Positions 1 through 7,501 of a DNA stretch of 33,704 bases are shown here, piece by piece. Both the position numbers and the translations under genes were made by a program. Numbering within the stretch: the stretch's first letter is position 1; the number at the start of each line of letters is the position of its first letter. The DNA comes from a virus. The DNA is taken from the IMG/VR virus record IMGVR_UViG_3300048589_000477, positions 1 through 33,704 of that record; one strand, given 5' to 3'. The notes under the pieces are model-generated. The model worked only from the letters and a program-made list of their open reading frames with translations. It was not told the DNA's origin and did not search any database.

Positions 1-1
1 C

Positions 2-601
2 GGGGGCATCAACTCCCTCCGAGCCATGGGAGCAGAAGGAGACGACGAAGATCTCAAGCGTCTGGTTGTTCAGTGGAGGAAGTCCAACTCCCGCATCACT
101 CGCCTCTGGCAGAAGCTGGGAGACGCCTTCTCCGACACCGGGGAAGCTGGTCCACACCTGCGTCTGACCGAGTCCGAGGACAAGCTCGGTCGAGCTCTGC
201 ACATGTGGCTACCGTCAGGGCGAGCGATCACCTACCACGGTGTGAAGTGGGAGCGGTACGTCGTCGTAGACCCGAAGACGGGCAAGATGGTCCATAAGGA
301 GGGATGGCGTTACGCCGACCCCAAGAACCCATTCAACTACCGGCAGAGGATCGGAACGTATGGCGGTCGGCTGACGGAGAACGCCACTCAGGCTGTCGCC
401 CGGGACATCATGGCTGAGGCTCTAGTCCGGTTGGAGGACAAGGGTTTTCGCCCCGTTGCCCACGTGCATGACGAGATCATCGTCGAGGGCGAGCACGACG
501 TGGAAGAGATCAAGGCGATCATGACAGAGGTCCCGAGCTGGGCAGAGGGACTCCCCATCGACGGCGAGGGTTTCACCTGCGCCCGATACCGGAAGGGCTG
601 A
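2..601 (+). CDS. DNA polymerase, family A, C-terminal part (5' end outside window)
   Basis: The reading frame is open from base 2, so the gene begins upstream and only the last 199 residues are present. They match the end of the palm of a polymerase I-type (family A) enzyme: a TYGGRLTENATQAVARD stretch followed by VAHVHDEIIVEG, where VHDE is motif C carrying a metal-binding catalytic aspartate. Family A enzymes copy DNA using two metal ions, and phage versions usually replicate the phage genome. Motifs A and B are not visible, so activity and any exonuclease domain cannot be judged. If the downstream cassette makes modified thymidine triphosphates, this is the enzyme that would have to incorporate hydroxymethyl-dU. 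Stop codon TGA at 599-601; the next gene starts five bases later. Confidence 0.9.
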   Translation, partial: GGINSLRAMGAEGDDEDLKRLVVQWRKSNSRITRLWQKLGDAFSDTGEAGPHLRLTESEDKLGRALHMWLPSGRAITYHGVKWERYVVVDPKTGKMVHKEGWRYADPKNPFNYRQRIGTYGGRLTENATQAVARDIMAEALVRLEDKGFRPVAHVHDEIIVEGEHDVEEIKAIMTEVPSWAEGLPIDGEGFTCARYRKG

Positions 602-606
602 GAGGC

Positions 607-900
607 ATGAGAGTAGAGGTCTTGCTGTCGTCTGGAGAGACGGACGGGTGGAACAACGTGGACGACGCACAGGTGAACGACGGCCACCTCATCATCCTGT
701 CCGAGATCGATGGGGACGAGGTTCCGGCCTGGATGAAGACGATCGTTGTCGAGACCGAGGTCGAGTCTCACCCCGGCCACGGCTCCGGCGGGGTCGGTAT
801 CTTCCGAGCGCCGTACACGACCTCCAAACGGCAGGAGTTCCACCTTCAGGCCGTCTACGCTCCGGGGATGTGGATGAAGGTGGTCTACCTTGAAGGTTGA
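607..900 (+). CDS. Hypothetical protein (97 aa) between polymerase and modification genes
   Basis: I do not recognise this family. It starts with ATG five bases after the polymerase stop and is probably translationally coupled to it, since only a weak purine run (GAGAGG) lies immediately upstream. The protein is acidic in its first half and ends with an aromatic, beta-rich pattern (FHLQAVYAPGMWMKVVYLEG). There are no cysteines, signal peptide or membrane segment. Position inside the polymerase-to-kinase transcription unit suggests a replication or DNA-modification accessory role, which is inference only. Confidence 0.7.
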   Translation: MRVEVLLSSGETDGWNNVDDAQVNDGHLIILSEIDGDEVPAWMKTIVVETEVESHPGHGSGGVGIFRAPYTTSKRQEFHLQAVYAPGMWMKVVYLEG

Positions 901-907
901 TCCGGAC

Positions 908-1828
908 ATGGCTCTAACGTTCCTCGACTTCGTTGAGGCTCGTCATCAGGTGTGGGAGAAGCGCCAGCTCGGCGAGCCTCAACCGTGGACCGACGACCCG
1001 ATTGTGGCTACCCGGAAGTTCACGAACGTCTTCCGCGTCCTCGACTACGGGTCGCAGTTCGTCCTCACGGATCTGATCGAGGAGGGATTGGACCCAAAGG
1101 ACCAACTGATGAGGCTGTTCCTGTACCGCCACACCGGGAGAGTCGAGGTCTGGGAGTTCCTGCACCTGATGATGGGTCGGTATCCGAAGATCGGTGACCT
1201 AGTCGACGTGCTGGACCTCTTCAAGCAGTACCGGGGAGACGCGCATGTCCGGACCAGGAACGTCGACCCGAAGAACCCTGGGAGGAAAACGCAGACAGAC
1301 TTCAAGAGGTCTGTCTTCACGTCGGCTTACCTGGTGTTTCCCCAGTCCCAGATCCCCGGGACGGACAAGCTCGAATCGATCGTCGACCTGACGAAGCGGC
1401 TGTTTCTTCACGGAACGGTAGCGCAGGAGTTCCTCGCTGCGGGGACGCAGGCCGAACGATTCCAAGTCTTGCGCCAGAACAAGGGTGTCGCCGACTTCAT
1501 GTCTATGCAGATTCTCACAGACTGGGGGTACACCACGAAGTTCCGCGAGGACGACTTCGTTGTCGCCGGTCCTGGAGCGAGGAAGGGTGCAGCCCACCTA
1601 GACCCTACGGCCAAGGCAGAGGATGTCATCTCCTGGGCCGTGAAGGCCATCCGCAGCTCGCCGACGGCTCCCCGCTTGGAAGGTCGCCTCCCCAGCTACA
1701 TGGACGTCCAGAACTGCCTCTGCGAGTTCAGCAAGTACGTCCGCTACATGTCTAAGCCGTCTCCAGAGAAGCTCTATGCCCCCGCACACCCCGGACTAGC
1801 ATCGTTCGTGTTGCCCGCCAACTGGTAG
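908..1828 (+). CDS. Putative DNA base-hypermodification protein (helical, aGPT-pyrophosphorylase/HMUDK-helical-like)
   Basis: A protein of about 306 residues whose N-terminal pattern FLDFVEARHQVWEKR...PWTDDPIVATRKFTNVFR resembles the all-helical, DNA-glycosylase-like families that comparative genomics ties to thymine hypermodification: the 5-hmdU DNA kinase helical domain and the alpha-glutamyl/putrescinyl-thymine pyrophosphorylase clades. The WTDDP and KFTNVFR blocks are the part I recognise; I cannot separate the clades by eye. Context is strong, because the next gene is a TS-like dUMP hydroxymethylase and a P-loop kinase and transferase follow. The ATG at 908 is chosen; a TTG at 890 with a better-placed AAGGTGG box would add six residues and overlap the upstream gene. 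The role may be transfer onto, or recognition of, modified base in DNA. Exact chemistry is unknown. Confidence 0.65.
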   Translation: MALTFLDFVEARHQVWEKRQLGEPQPWTDDPIVATRKFTNVFRVLDYGSQFVLTDLIEEGLDPKDQLMRLFLYRHTGRVEVWEFLHLMMGRYPKIGDLVDVLDLFKQYRGDAHVRTRNVDPKNPGRKTQTDFKRSVFTSAYLVFPQSQIPGTDKLESIVDLTKRLFLHGTVAQEFLAAGTQAERFQVLRQNKGVADFMSMQILTDWGYTTKFREDDFVVAGPGARKGAAHLDPTAKAEDVISWAVKAIRSSPTAPRLEGRLPSYMDVQNCLCEFSKYVRYMSKPSPEKLYAPAHPGLASFVLPANW

Positions 1829-1843
1829 GAAGGAACCGGAACC

Positions 1844-3496
1844 ATGCGCTACAACTACGTCTTTCAGGACGTCAACGAAGCTCTACCCTTCTTGCTGAAG
1901 GACCTCGCTCGGGGAGGAGAAGAGGTCGGCTCGCGAGCAGGCCGAACTCTCGAACTGACGCATGTCGGTGTGACTTTGGAGGACCCACGTCAGAGAGAGA
2001 TCCTAGTTCCGCACCGCAAGGCCTCCATCGCAGCGCAGATCGCCGAGACAGCGTGGGTTCTTGCCGGAAGGAGCGACGTCGACTGGCTGTGCCATTACCT
2101 CCCGCGAGCGTCCGAGTTTTCCGACGACGGCAAGGTTTGGCGTGCCGGATACGGCCAACGGCTTCGCTCGTGGCCACGCCGGGATGGGGATCCGTCTGAC
2201 GTCGTTGACCAGCTTCGTTGGGTGGTCGACCATCTGCGGGAGAGTCCTTCCTCGCGGCAGGCCGTGATGTCGATCTGGGATCCGGTCGTGGATACGACCC
2301 TCGGCAAGGACATCCCCTGCAACGACTGGCTGAACTTCTCTTCCCGCCTGGGTCGTCTCGATCTTCACGTCGCTGTTCGGTCGAACGACATCATCTGGGG
2401 ATGGTCTGGGATCAACCAGTTCGAGTGGTCGGTGCTTCTCGAAGTCGTCGCCGGTCTTCTCGGCCTCCAGGTCGGGAGCCTTCATTTCTCTACGACGTCC
2501 CTCCACATCTACGACCGTCACTGGTTGAAGAGCAGGAGGATCCGAGACGCATATTCCTCTATGAGCACTCCCCGACCTCTCCCGGAGAGTCCTCGCTTCA
2601 ATGCGTTGCAGGGTCTTCGGTCGAGGGATGTTGACGGCTTGGACGACATGCTTTCACAGTGGTTCGAGATCGAGAAGGGCATCCGACTCGGTCATGACAT
2701 GGACGCCTTCGTGGACGCGTTTCCGGAGCCGATGTTCCAGAGCTGGCTCCGTGTCCTTCAGTGGTGGTGGACGAGCGATCGCGACTACCTCGAGCCGTTG
2801 GTCGGGACCGCGCTCGAGGATGCAACTTACGTATCCGTTCAGCCGCCTGAGAGGGAGAAGCTCGTCGTTCAGGATGGGACGGGGAGAGACATCCGGAGGG
2901 ACTTCGTCTTGAAGTACGAACCGAGCAAGTTCATGGAGCAGATCTGCAAGCTCCACGTTGACAAGGACGCCGCTTACGGTGGGTCGTGGAAGCGTCGCGG
3001 AGAGATGCTCGGCATCATGGCGAACATTGCCCGGAAGATCGACCGGCTTGGCGGTGCTGAGACCGCCGACGAGACTTCGGTCGACACCGCAGGTGATCTG
3101 TTCGTCTACCTCGCCAAGTACCTCACCTGGCTCGAGGACGAGCGCGATGATTCTGACCTGAGTGACGACCCTGAGTGCGCCAACGCTGTGATGCGGGAGG
3201 TCGAAACGGCGAACTCTAGAGTGCTGTCTTTGTCAGACGATGGGATTCGGCGTGCAGAGGAGTACCTCAAGACTGCCTTCGACCAGTTGGAGGACGCTGT
3301 GGTCCGCAAGGACCCCAGGCGTCACGAGATCGTAGATAACATGCTGTCCGAGTCCTACCTGCTCGCGCGCCAGCTCTTCGACCGAGCCTATAACAAGGCA
3401 CGCCGGAACGCTTCGGTCCGGGACAACGCCCTGATGGGTACGAACGTGATGAGCGCCAGCGACGAGGACGAGTACCGGGGAGCCGATTCGGATTGA
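1844..3496 (+). CDS. Thymidylate synthase-like dUMP hydroxymethylase fused to DUF1599 domain
   Basis: 550 residues with two parts. Residues 1-235 carry the thymidylate synthase fold signature: R138 in SSRQ, nucleophile C159 in DIPCND, RSND (R179 to D182), N191, and H221/Y223 in SLHIYDRH. Spacing fits E. coli ThyA with one inserted residue before N191. The Asn at 191 aligns with the residue that selects dUMP; dCMP hydroxymethylases have Asp there. Given the cassette I infer dUMP to 5-hydroxymethyl-dUMP conversion using methylene-THF and water; ordinary dTMP synthesis remains possible. Residues ~358-440 (DAAYGGSWKRRGEMLG...ARKIDRLGG...DTAGDLFVYLAKYL) look like DUF1599/nucleotide modification associated domain 1, then a ~100-residue charged helical tail. 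Start: ATG after AGGAAGGAACCGGAACC, the phage's start-associated box. Confidence 0.8.
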   Translation: MRYNYVFQDVNEALPFLLKDLARGGEEVGSRAGRTLELTHVGVTLEDPRQREILVPHRKASIAAQIAETAWVLAGRSDVDWLCHYLPRASEFSDDGKVWRAGYGQRLRSWPRRDGDPSDVVDQLRWVVDHLRESPSSRQAVMSIWDPVVDTTLGKDIPCNDWLNFSSRLGRLDLHVAVRSNDIIWGWSGINQFEWSVLLEVVAGLLGLQVGSLHFSTTSLHIYDRHWLKSRRIRDAYSSMSTPRPLPESPRFNALQGLRSRDVDGLDDMLSQWFEIEKGIRLGHDMDAFVDAFPEPMFQSWLRVLQWWWTSDRDYLEPLVGTALEDATYVSVQPPEREKLVVQDGTGRDIRRDFVLKYEPSKFMEQICKLHVDKDAAYGGSWKRRGEMLGIMANIARKIDRLGGAETADETSVDTAGDLFVYLAKYLTWLEDERDDSDLSDDPECANAVMREVETANSRVLSLSDDGIRRAEEYLKTAFDQLEDAVVRKDPRRHEIVDNMLSESYLLARQLFDRAYNKARRNASVRDNALMGTNVMSASDEDEYRGADSD

Positions 3497-3534
3497 TAAC
3501 GAATCGCTAGGCGCACCGGGGAGATGGACGGCGT

Positions 3535-3566
3535 TTGCTTTCCCGGTAACGCGAGCGCGTTATACT
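3535..3566 (+). promoter_or_regulatory. Candidate promoter with a perfect 7-bp dyad over the -10
   Basis: In the 109-bp gap between the dUMP hydroxymethylase fusion and the next gene, TATACT at 3561-3566 is one base from the sigma-70 type -10 consensus. TTGCTT at 3535-3540 could be a -35, but the spacer is 20 bp, longer than ideal. A perfect dyad TAACGCG-AG-CGCGTTA spans 3547-3562 and touches the -10, the geometry of a repressor operator. The gene start at 3606 lies about 40 bp downstream with an AGAGGG ribosome-binding site. Assignment is by pattern only. Confidence 0.45.
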
Positions 3567-3605
3567 GGTTACGTCACTCCGACCCGAATTCAGAAAGAGG
3601 GAACC

Positions 3606-4010
3606 ATGCTCGAGAAGGAAGACGTCCGTTCCGAACAGAAGATCGGAACGTCGACAGACATCAAGAAGAACTGGTATGAGAACGAGATCGAGGAGATCAT
3701 AAGCCTTCCGGTCGATGTCGTTCGTTTGTACCGAGTCCCGTTCACCGAGGAGTCTATGACCCTCAACGGTCCTCCAGGTGCACGGTGGGAGCGGTGCGGT
3801 GCGGCGGAGAAGGAGAGAAAGAAGTTTCTCGACGCAGCAAAGCGGATGCACCCTTTCGACTTTATCCAGACTAAGGTCCGGGAGGAAGTCCAAGAAGGTC
3901 GGAACCCTCGGAGCAAGGTTGTTCGTGAAGGGAATAAGGTCTTGCTCGAGGTCCGGGTAACCAAGATCGGTCGGAGGCGACTCGAGAATGACCGACTGGC
4001 GTCTGCCTGA
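3606..4010 (+). CDS. Hypothetical charged protein (134 aa) in the modification cassette
   Basis: I do not recognise this protein. It is rich in Lys, Arg and Glu, with one cysteine and no membrane segment. A central stretch (GPPGARWERCGAAEKERKKFLDAAKRMHPFDFIQTKV) is probably helical, and the C-terminus is strongly basic (KVLLEVRVTKIGRRRLENDR). ATG 3606 follows AGAAAGAGGGAACC, a good ribosome-binding site, and is the first gene after the candidate promoter at 3535-3566. Its end overlaps the start of the transferase-like gene by 23 bp, implying coupled translation. Being locked between the hydroxymethylase and the transferase, it may be a cassette-specific DNA-binding or accessory factor (inference). 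Confidence 0.7.
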   Translation: MLEKEDVRSEQKIGTSTDIKKNWYENEIEEIISLPVDVVRLYRVPFTEESMTLNGPPGARWERCGAAEKERKKFLDAAKRMHPFDFIQTKVREEVQEGRNPRSKVVREGNKVLLEVRVTKIGRRRLENDRLASA

Positions 4011-5052
4011 GAACCACCGGGAGGCTTTCCAGCGGAGCTATACGCACAGCCTCCGCAACCAGAACTTCCCCGGCATGGTCTACTCGATGTTGCCCGCGCT
4101 CGCAGACCACTTCGACCTCGACGAGGACGGCCGAGCTTGGCTCGTCTGGCTCAACGGCAACAACCAGAACGTCGTGTCTTCGTATCTTCTCCTCGAGGCA
4201 GCTCCCCGTCCGCAGGACTGGGGAAAGGCGATCGACTTCTGGAATGCTCACTTCAAGCAACTGGAGTGGGACATCGATCGTCGCCACCAGAAGTCCGCGT
4301 TCGGCAAGGCAACCGAGGACTGGTTCATGGCCTACGGGCACCAGCCTGCCGGAGGATGGTTCAACGCTGCCGGTACGGACGAATGCTGGGAGTGTGTCTG
4401 GGATTACTCCATAGGGCAGCCATACATGGGACGCATCTCCGCTTGGTCGATGATGGAGTACGCTCGCATTCTCCTCGGGCCGATGATTCCCGATGTTGGC
4501 TCGTGGTTCCTTGAAGAGAGTAGCTCGCGCTCCCACCGCAACTCCCTCTGCTTCCTCTCCGGGCACGAAGACGCCTGGAGTTGGGATCGGGAGCACGCTG
4601 AGATCCCGTTCCTTCTCGACCTGTTCCCGTCCCTAGAGAGGCTGGCCGAGGATCTGTTGGAAGAGGCCGAGCAGCGGAACCCGGGAGCTGAGGTCACACG
4701 TCTCACCATGGAGTCCGCGCTCTGCACGTACAAGTCCTGGCACAAGCCGAACCGTCGGTATCCGAACGTGTACGCCGACATGATGTACCAGAGGATCAAG
4801 AAGGCGGAAGCTCGATTCAACCGATCGCTGGACGTCCTCTGGCAGATCCGTCGCGACACGCTCGCCGAGCCTCTTCGACTCGAGGACAACCCCGGTGACC
4901 CCGGACTGGTCCCGCTCAAGCAGAACTGGTATCGGGAGACCGGCGAGGTTCCCATGATCTGGACCGAGTTTCCCGACATGCGCAGCTCGTTCGACGACGC
5001 AGTGCAGTCCGGCGAGTTCGGCGAGAGGAAGGACCCCAAGTGGATCCCTTAG
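3988..5052 (+). CDS. Putative amino acid:DNA transferase (AADT / aGPT-pyrophosphorylase-like)
   Basis: 354 residues. The middle of the protein (GGWFNAAGTDECWECVWD...PYMGRISAWSMMEYARILLGP...FLEESSSRSHRNSLCFLSG) resembles the thymine-hypermodification family first called alpha-glutamyl/putrescinyl-thymine pyrophosphorylase and later shown to include amino acid:DNA transferases. Those enzymes displace the (pyro)phosphate from phosphorylated 5-hydroxymethyl-dU in DNA with an amino acid or polyamine. The SRSHRN and MGR-SAWS-MEY blocks are the main basis; I cannot predict which amine is used. It lies in one operon with the presumed dUMP hydroxymethylase, kinase and PLP enzyme. ATG 3988 overlaps the preceding gene; GGAGG stands ten bases upstream. 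It ends in a 13-bp overlap with the next small gene. Confidence 0.65.
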   Translation: MTDWRLPENHREAFQRSYTHSLRNQNFPGMVYSMLPALADHFDLDEDGRAWLVWLNGNNQNVVSSYLLLEAAPRPQDWGKAIDFWNAHFKQLEWDIDRRHQKSAFGKATEDWFMAYGHQPAGGWFNAAGTDECWECVWDYSIGQPYMGRISAWSMMEYARILLGPMIPDVGSWFLEESSSRSHRNSLCFLSGHEDAWSWDREHAEIPFLLDLFPSLERLAEDLLEEAEQRNPGAEVTRLTMESALCTYKSWHKPNRRYPNVYADMMYQRIKKAEARFNRSLDVLWQIRRDTLAEPLRLEDNPGDPGLVPLKQNWYRETGEVPMIWTEFPDMRSSFDDAVQSGEFGERKDPKWIP

Positions 5053-5300
5053 CAGAGCTGTTCCCTACCAAGGCTCCTCGTTCAGCTTCTGTGGCTGAGA
5101 CGAACCGATTCCGGAAAGCGTTCAACGCTGAGCTGAGAGCTAATCCCGATCGTCCACCTGGACCTTCTGCCCTGGCTCGTCAAATGGGGTTGTCGAACAC
5201 TCGAAACCTCAACGGCAGACTGACAAAGCTCCGCATTCGGATGCTGGTAGAAGCCGGGTTCAAGCGAGACGACTATCGGGGAAGGTGGTACAAGCCATGA
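5040..5300 (+). CDS. Small helix-turn-helix-like protein (86 aa)
   Basis: GTG start at 5040 inside the end of the transferase gene, preceded by a near-ideal ribosome-binding site (GAGAGGAAGGA, six-base spacer). The basic protein has an N-terminal helical part and a segment (PSALARQMGLSNTRNLNGRLTKLRIRMLVEAGF) that looks like a helix-turn-helix or winged-helix DNA-binding unit, followed by an aromatic tail (DYRGRWYKP). The family is not recognised. It is locked between AADT-like and PLP genes by overlaps at both ends, so it is co-expressed with them. It might target the modifying enzymes to DNA or regulate the cassette, possibly through the dyad at 3547-3562; both ideas are inference. Confidence 0.7.
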   Translation: MDPLAELFPTKAPRSASVAETNRFRKAFNAELRANPDRPPGPSALARQMGLSNTRNLNGRLTKLRIRMLVEAGFKRDDYRGRWYKP

Positions 5301-6175
5301 CCACGGACCCAGTAGCTGCCACGCCATGGCAGCTCCGGAACGGATTGTGGTACAAGCGAGAAGACTTGCACCGCAACGCCTATGGAGTCAACGGAGCGAA
5401 GTTCCGTGCTTGCCGGCACCTCATCACTCAGGCGGTCGTCCAGTACGGCGTTGACCACATCGTCACGGCGCAGTCCGTCCGGTCCCCTCAGGCAGCTATC
5501 ACCGCGACACTGTGCGAGGAGTTGGGCCTGGCCTGCACCGTCGTGGTCGGCGCCAGCAAGCCGGAGACCGCTATCAAGCACCGCTCCGTCCAGATAGCGA
5601 TGCAAGCTGGGGCAAGCCTCGACACGACTCCCCGACTGGCGTACAACACAGTGATCCAGCCATACGGCGAGAAGCTCGCTGAGAGGCTGGGAGGCTGGCA
5701 GGTGCCCTACGCCATCAGCCCTCCTGCGACAGCCTCCGAGAAAGAGCTCCAGGCCTTCCTCGGGGTGGGAGGAGCACAGGTTCGCAACCTTCGCAGGGGC
5801 ATCACCGACCTCGTCATTCCCTTCGGTTCGGGAAACACCACCGCAGGACTGCTCTATGGGCTGTCTCGGTTCGGCCGGCAAGACGTCAAGAGGGTACACC
5901 TGATCGGCGTCGGGCCAGACCGGAGCGAGTGGCTCTGGGAGCGTCTCGAGCGAGCTGGGGCAAGCGAGATCCAACGGCAGGTCGAGATCGAGGTGACTTC
6001 GCTCCACGGCTGGTTTGCTGAGTACGCTGACCTCATGCCTGAGACTGTTGACGACATCGTCATGCACCCCACCTACGAGGGGAAGGTCGTCCGCTTCCTC
6101 AACCTGATCAAGCCAGAGTGGTGGACTCGCCGAGACGGCACCACAGGGTTCTGGATCGTCGGAGGTCCGATGTGA
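5297..6175 (+). CDS. Fold-type II PLP-dependent enzyme of the DNA hypermodification cassette
   Basis: 292 residues resembling ACC deaminase/D-cysteine desulfhydrase and tryptophan synthase beta. YKREDL...YGVNGAKFRAC places the probable Schiff-base lysine at K35 (as in the GGNKxRK motif of ACC deaminase), and PFGSGNTTAGLLYGL near residues 176-190 is the Gly-rich loop that binds PLP phosphate. Host metabolic homologues act on free amino acids. In thymidine-hypermodifying phages PLP enzymes tailor an amino acid already attached to DNA, for example by decarboxylation, and gene order points to that role here. The ATG at 5297 overlaps the upstream stop as ATGA; a GTG at 5285 is a longer alternative. 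Its own stop overlaps the kinase start. Substrate and reaction are unknown. Confidence 0.8.
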   Translation: MTTDPVAATPWQLRNGLWYKREDLHRNAYGVNGAKFRACRHLITQAVVQYGVDHIVTAQSVRSPQAAITATLCEELGLACTVVVGASKPETAIKHRSVQIAMQAGASLDTTPRLAYNTVIQPYGEKLAERLGGWQVPYAISPPATASEKELQAFLGVGGAQVRNLRRGITDLVIPFGSGNTTAGLLYGLSRFGRQDVKRVHLIGVGPDRSEWLWERLERAGASEIQRQVEIEVTSLHGWFAEYADLMPETVDDIVMHPTYEGKVVRFLNLIKPEWWTRRDGTTGFWIVGGPM

Positions 6176-6762
6176 CACGCTCACTGTACATTGTTGGAGG
6201 AGCAGGAACCGGGAAGTCCACGTTCATGGGGCAGCTCTTGGACGCCGTCCTCGGCGGCGAGGACATGGGCGACCTGGAAGACCTCCACGCTCGCCGCAAC
6301 GCCAAGGCTCTGGTCACCCTGCGCGGGCATCGGTTAGACAGCCGCACCGGCAAGCACGGCCTCTACCTCGGCAAGATGAGAGACAACTTCCCAGGAACCG
6401 ACGGTCTCGACAGAGCCAGCTCTGCCACCGGCGTGGAATGGTTGCAGCGCAATGGGTTCGAGGAGTTTCGGTTCATAGTAGGTGAGGGAGCTACTCTAGC
6501 GACCCGACCGTTCCTGTCCGAGCTGGCAGCCCGGACCGAGCTTCTCCTGTTGCACCTGTGGGCGGACGACTTCGTCAAGGATCTCCGGTTCACTGAGCGA
6601 GGCTCAGAACAGGATCCCAGGTTCGTGGAGGCGACCGCTACTCGGAGCGCGAACCTGTTGCAAGACATGGGAGTCCGGGCTGCGAAGGCCCTGTCGATAG
6701 ACAGCGCTTCGCCAGAAGAGTGGGAGGACTCTCTCACGGTCTGCCTGGATTGGATTCTCTGA
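6172..6762 (+). CDS. Putative 5-hydroxymethyl-dU DNA kinase (P-loop)
   Basis: 196 residues from a GTG at 6172 with a GGAGG box six bases upstream; the start overlaps the PLP gene stop. An ATG at 6118 in the same frame would add 18 residues that are out-of-frame PLP-gene sequence. A Walker A motif GGAGTGKST occupies residues 9-17 (G9, G14, K15, S16), and a hydrophobic strand ending in acidic residues (LLLLHLWADDF, about residue 122) is a candidate Walker B. Length and operon fit the small P-loop kinase that phosphorylates 5-hydroxymethyl-dU within DNA, activating it for the transferase. A free nucleotide kinase or other small NTPase cannot be excluded. This is the last gene of the cassette. 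Confidence 0.72.
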   Translation: MTRSLYIVGGAGTGKSTFMGQLLDAVLGGEDMGDLEDLHARRNAKALVTLRGHRLDSRTGKHGLYLGKMRDNFPGTDGLDRASSATGVEWLQRNGFEEFRFIVGEGATLATRPFLSELAARTELLLLHLWADDFVKDLRFTERGSEQDPRFVEATATRSANLLQDMGVRAAKALSIDSASPEEWEDSLTVCLDWIL

Positions 6763-6776
6763 TTCGGACGCTCGGC

Positions 6777-6832
6777 TTTACTTCTCTCCATCTGCAGAGT
6801 AACCTCGCTCTTGTTGGGCCGCTGGGGCTCAA
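6777..6832 (+). promoter_or_regulatory. Promoter/leader repeat, copy 1 of 4
   Basis: TTTACT (6777-6782), a 17-bp spacer, then TAACCT (6800-6805) give a promoter-like pair. Downstream lies the 19-nt block GTTGGGCCGCTGGGGCTCA, identical in all four copies (others at 9018, 9639 and 10981). TGGGCC and GGCTCA inside it can pair around a GCTGG loop, so the transcript would start with a small hairpin just before the ribosome-binding site. The next gene starts at 6851 behind GGAACCGGAGGAACC. I read the element as a promoter plus 5' leader; transcription start is not shown by sequence alone. Confidence 0.65.
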
Positions 6833-6850
6833 GGAACCGGAGGAACCGAG

Positions 6851-7492
6851 ATGACCACTTACCCTCTGAACACGAGCGTCGTGAAGGTCGAGACCGTCGT
6901 AGCGCAGCTCACCGCCAAGGGTCGCGAGACGATGAGAGCGGTCGGGAACCGCGAGACGTCGTACTTCGACGAGGGAATCGTCAAGGACAGCGGCATCTGG
7001 GGCGAGTGCCTCACCAGCGAGCTGGGGCACCGCTCGTCGGGGATCATCAACCGGCTGCGCGACCTGGGTCTCTGGGAAGCCTCGGAGCAGCAGGGCGACG
7101 ACCCTTCCATGTGGTGGTCGCTCACCGCTCTCGGTGCCGACGTCGCCAACTACCTGGCGGGCAACGTGAACTTCAAGGAAGAGTGCACCTGCGCTGCTGA
7201 CTTCCTCGCCTCTTCTATCCACTCCGAGGGTTGCCCGCGCTGGACCGAGCCGATCCTCGGACCAGTAGCCGAAGAGACTGAGGAGATCCCCGAGACTGTC
7301 GCCAAGCCGATGACGAAGACCGAGGCTTACGAGATGGTCAAGCAGGCTCGAGTCGCTCTCCGTAACGTCGACTACATTGTGTATCGCGAGCGTGGAAAGG
7401 ACTTCCTGCGGAGTCAGCTTGAGGACGCTCTCCGATCCATCTCGACGATGTTGGAGGCTCTGGACGGTCCAGGAATCAACGGCGCCAAGTAG
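6851..7492 (+). CDS. Hypothetical protein with possible winged-helix N-terminal half (213 aa)
   Basis: Family not recognised. Residues ~15-105 read like a winged-helix or MarR-type fold: helices ending in LTSELGHRSSGIINRLRDLGLWEA followed by a WWSLTALGADVANYLAG segment like a wing and closing helix. A Cys-containing linker follows (CTCAADF, residues ~117-123, and a later Cys), which could bind metal. The C-terminal half (MTKTEAYEMVKQARVALRNVDYIVY...LEDALRSISTMLEAL) looks like a helical hairpin. It is the first gene behind promoter repeat 1 and is followed by a strong hairpin at 7502-7530, so it may be transcribed alone. A regulatory DNA-binding role is a guess. Confidence 0.75.
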   Translation: MTTYPLNTSVVKVETVVAQLTAKGRETMRAVGNRETSYFDEGIVKDSGIWGECLTSELGHRSSGIINRLRDLGLWEASEQQGDDPSMWWSLTALGADVANYLAGNVNFKEECTCAADFLASSIHSEGCPRWTEPILGPVAEETEEIPETVAKPMTKTEAYEMVKQARVALRNVDYIVYRERGKDFLRSQLEDALRSISTMLEALDGPGINGAK

Positions 7493-7501
7493 GACCAAAG
7501 A

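Noticed and set aside
1844-2530. Ordinary thymidylate synthase (ThyA/ThyX replacement)
   Set aside because: Divergent sequence, fusion to a DUF1599-like domain and the adjoining kinase/transferase/PLP genes make dUMP hydroxymethylase more likely; not fully excluded.
5297-6175. ACC deaminase as a host metabolic gene
   Set aside because: Fold is similar, but overlap-coupled position between an AADT-like and a P-loop kinase gene points to DNA modification.
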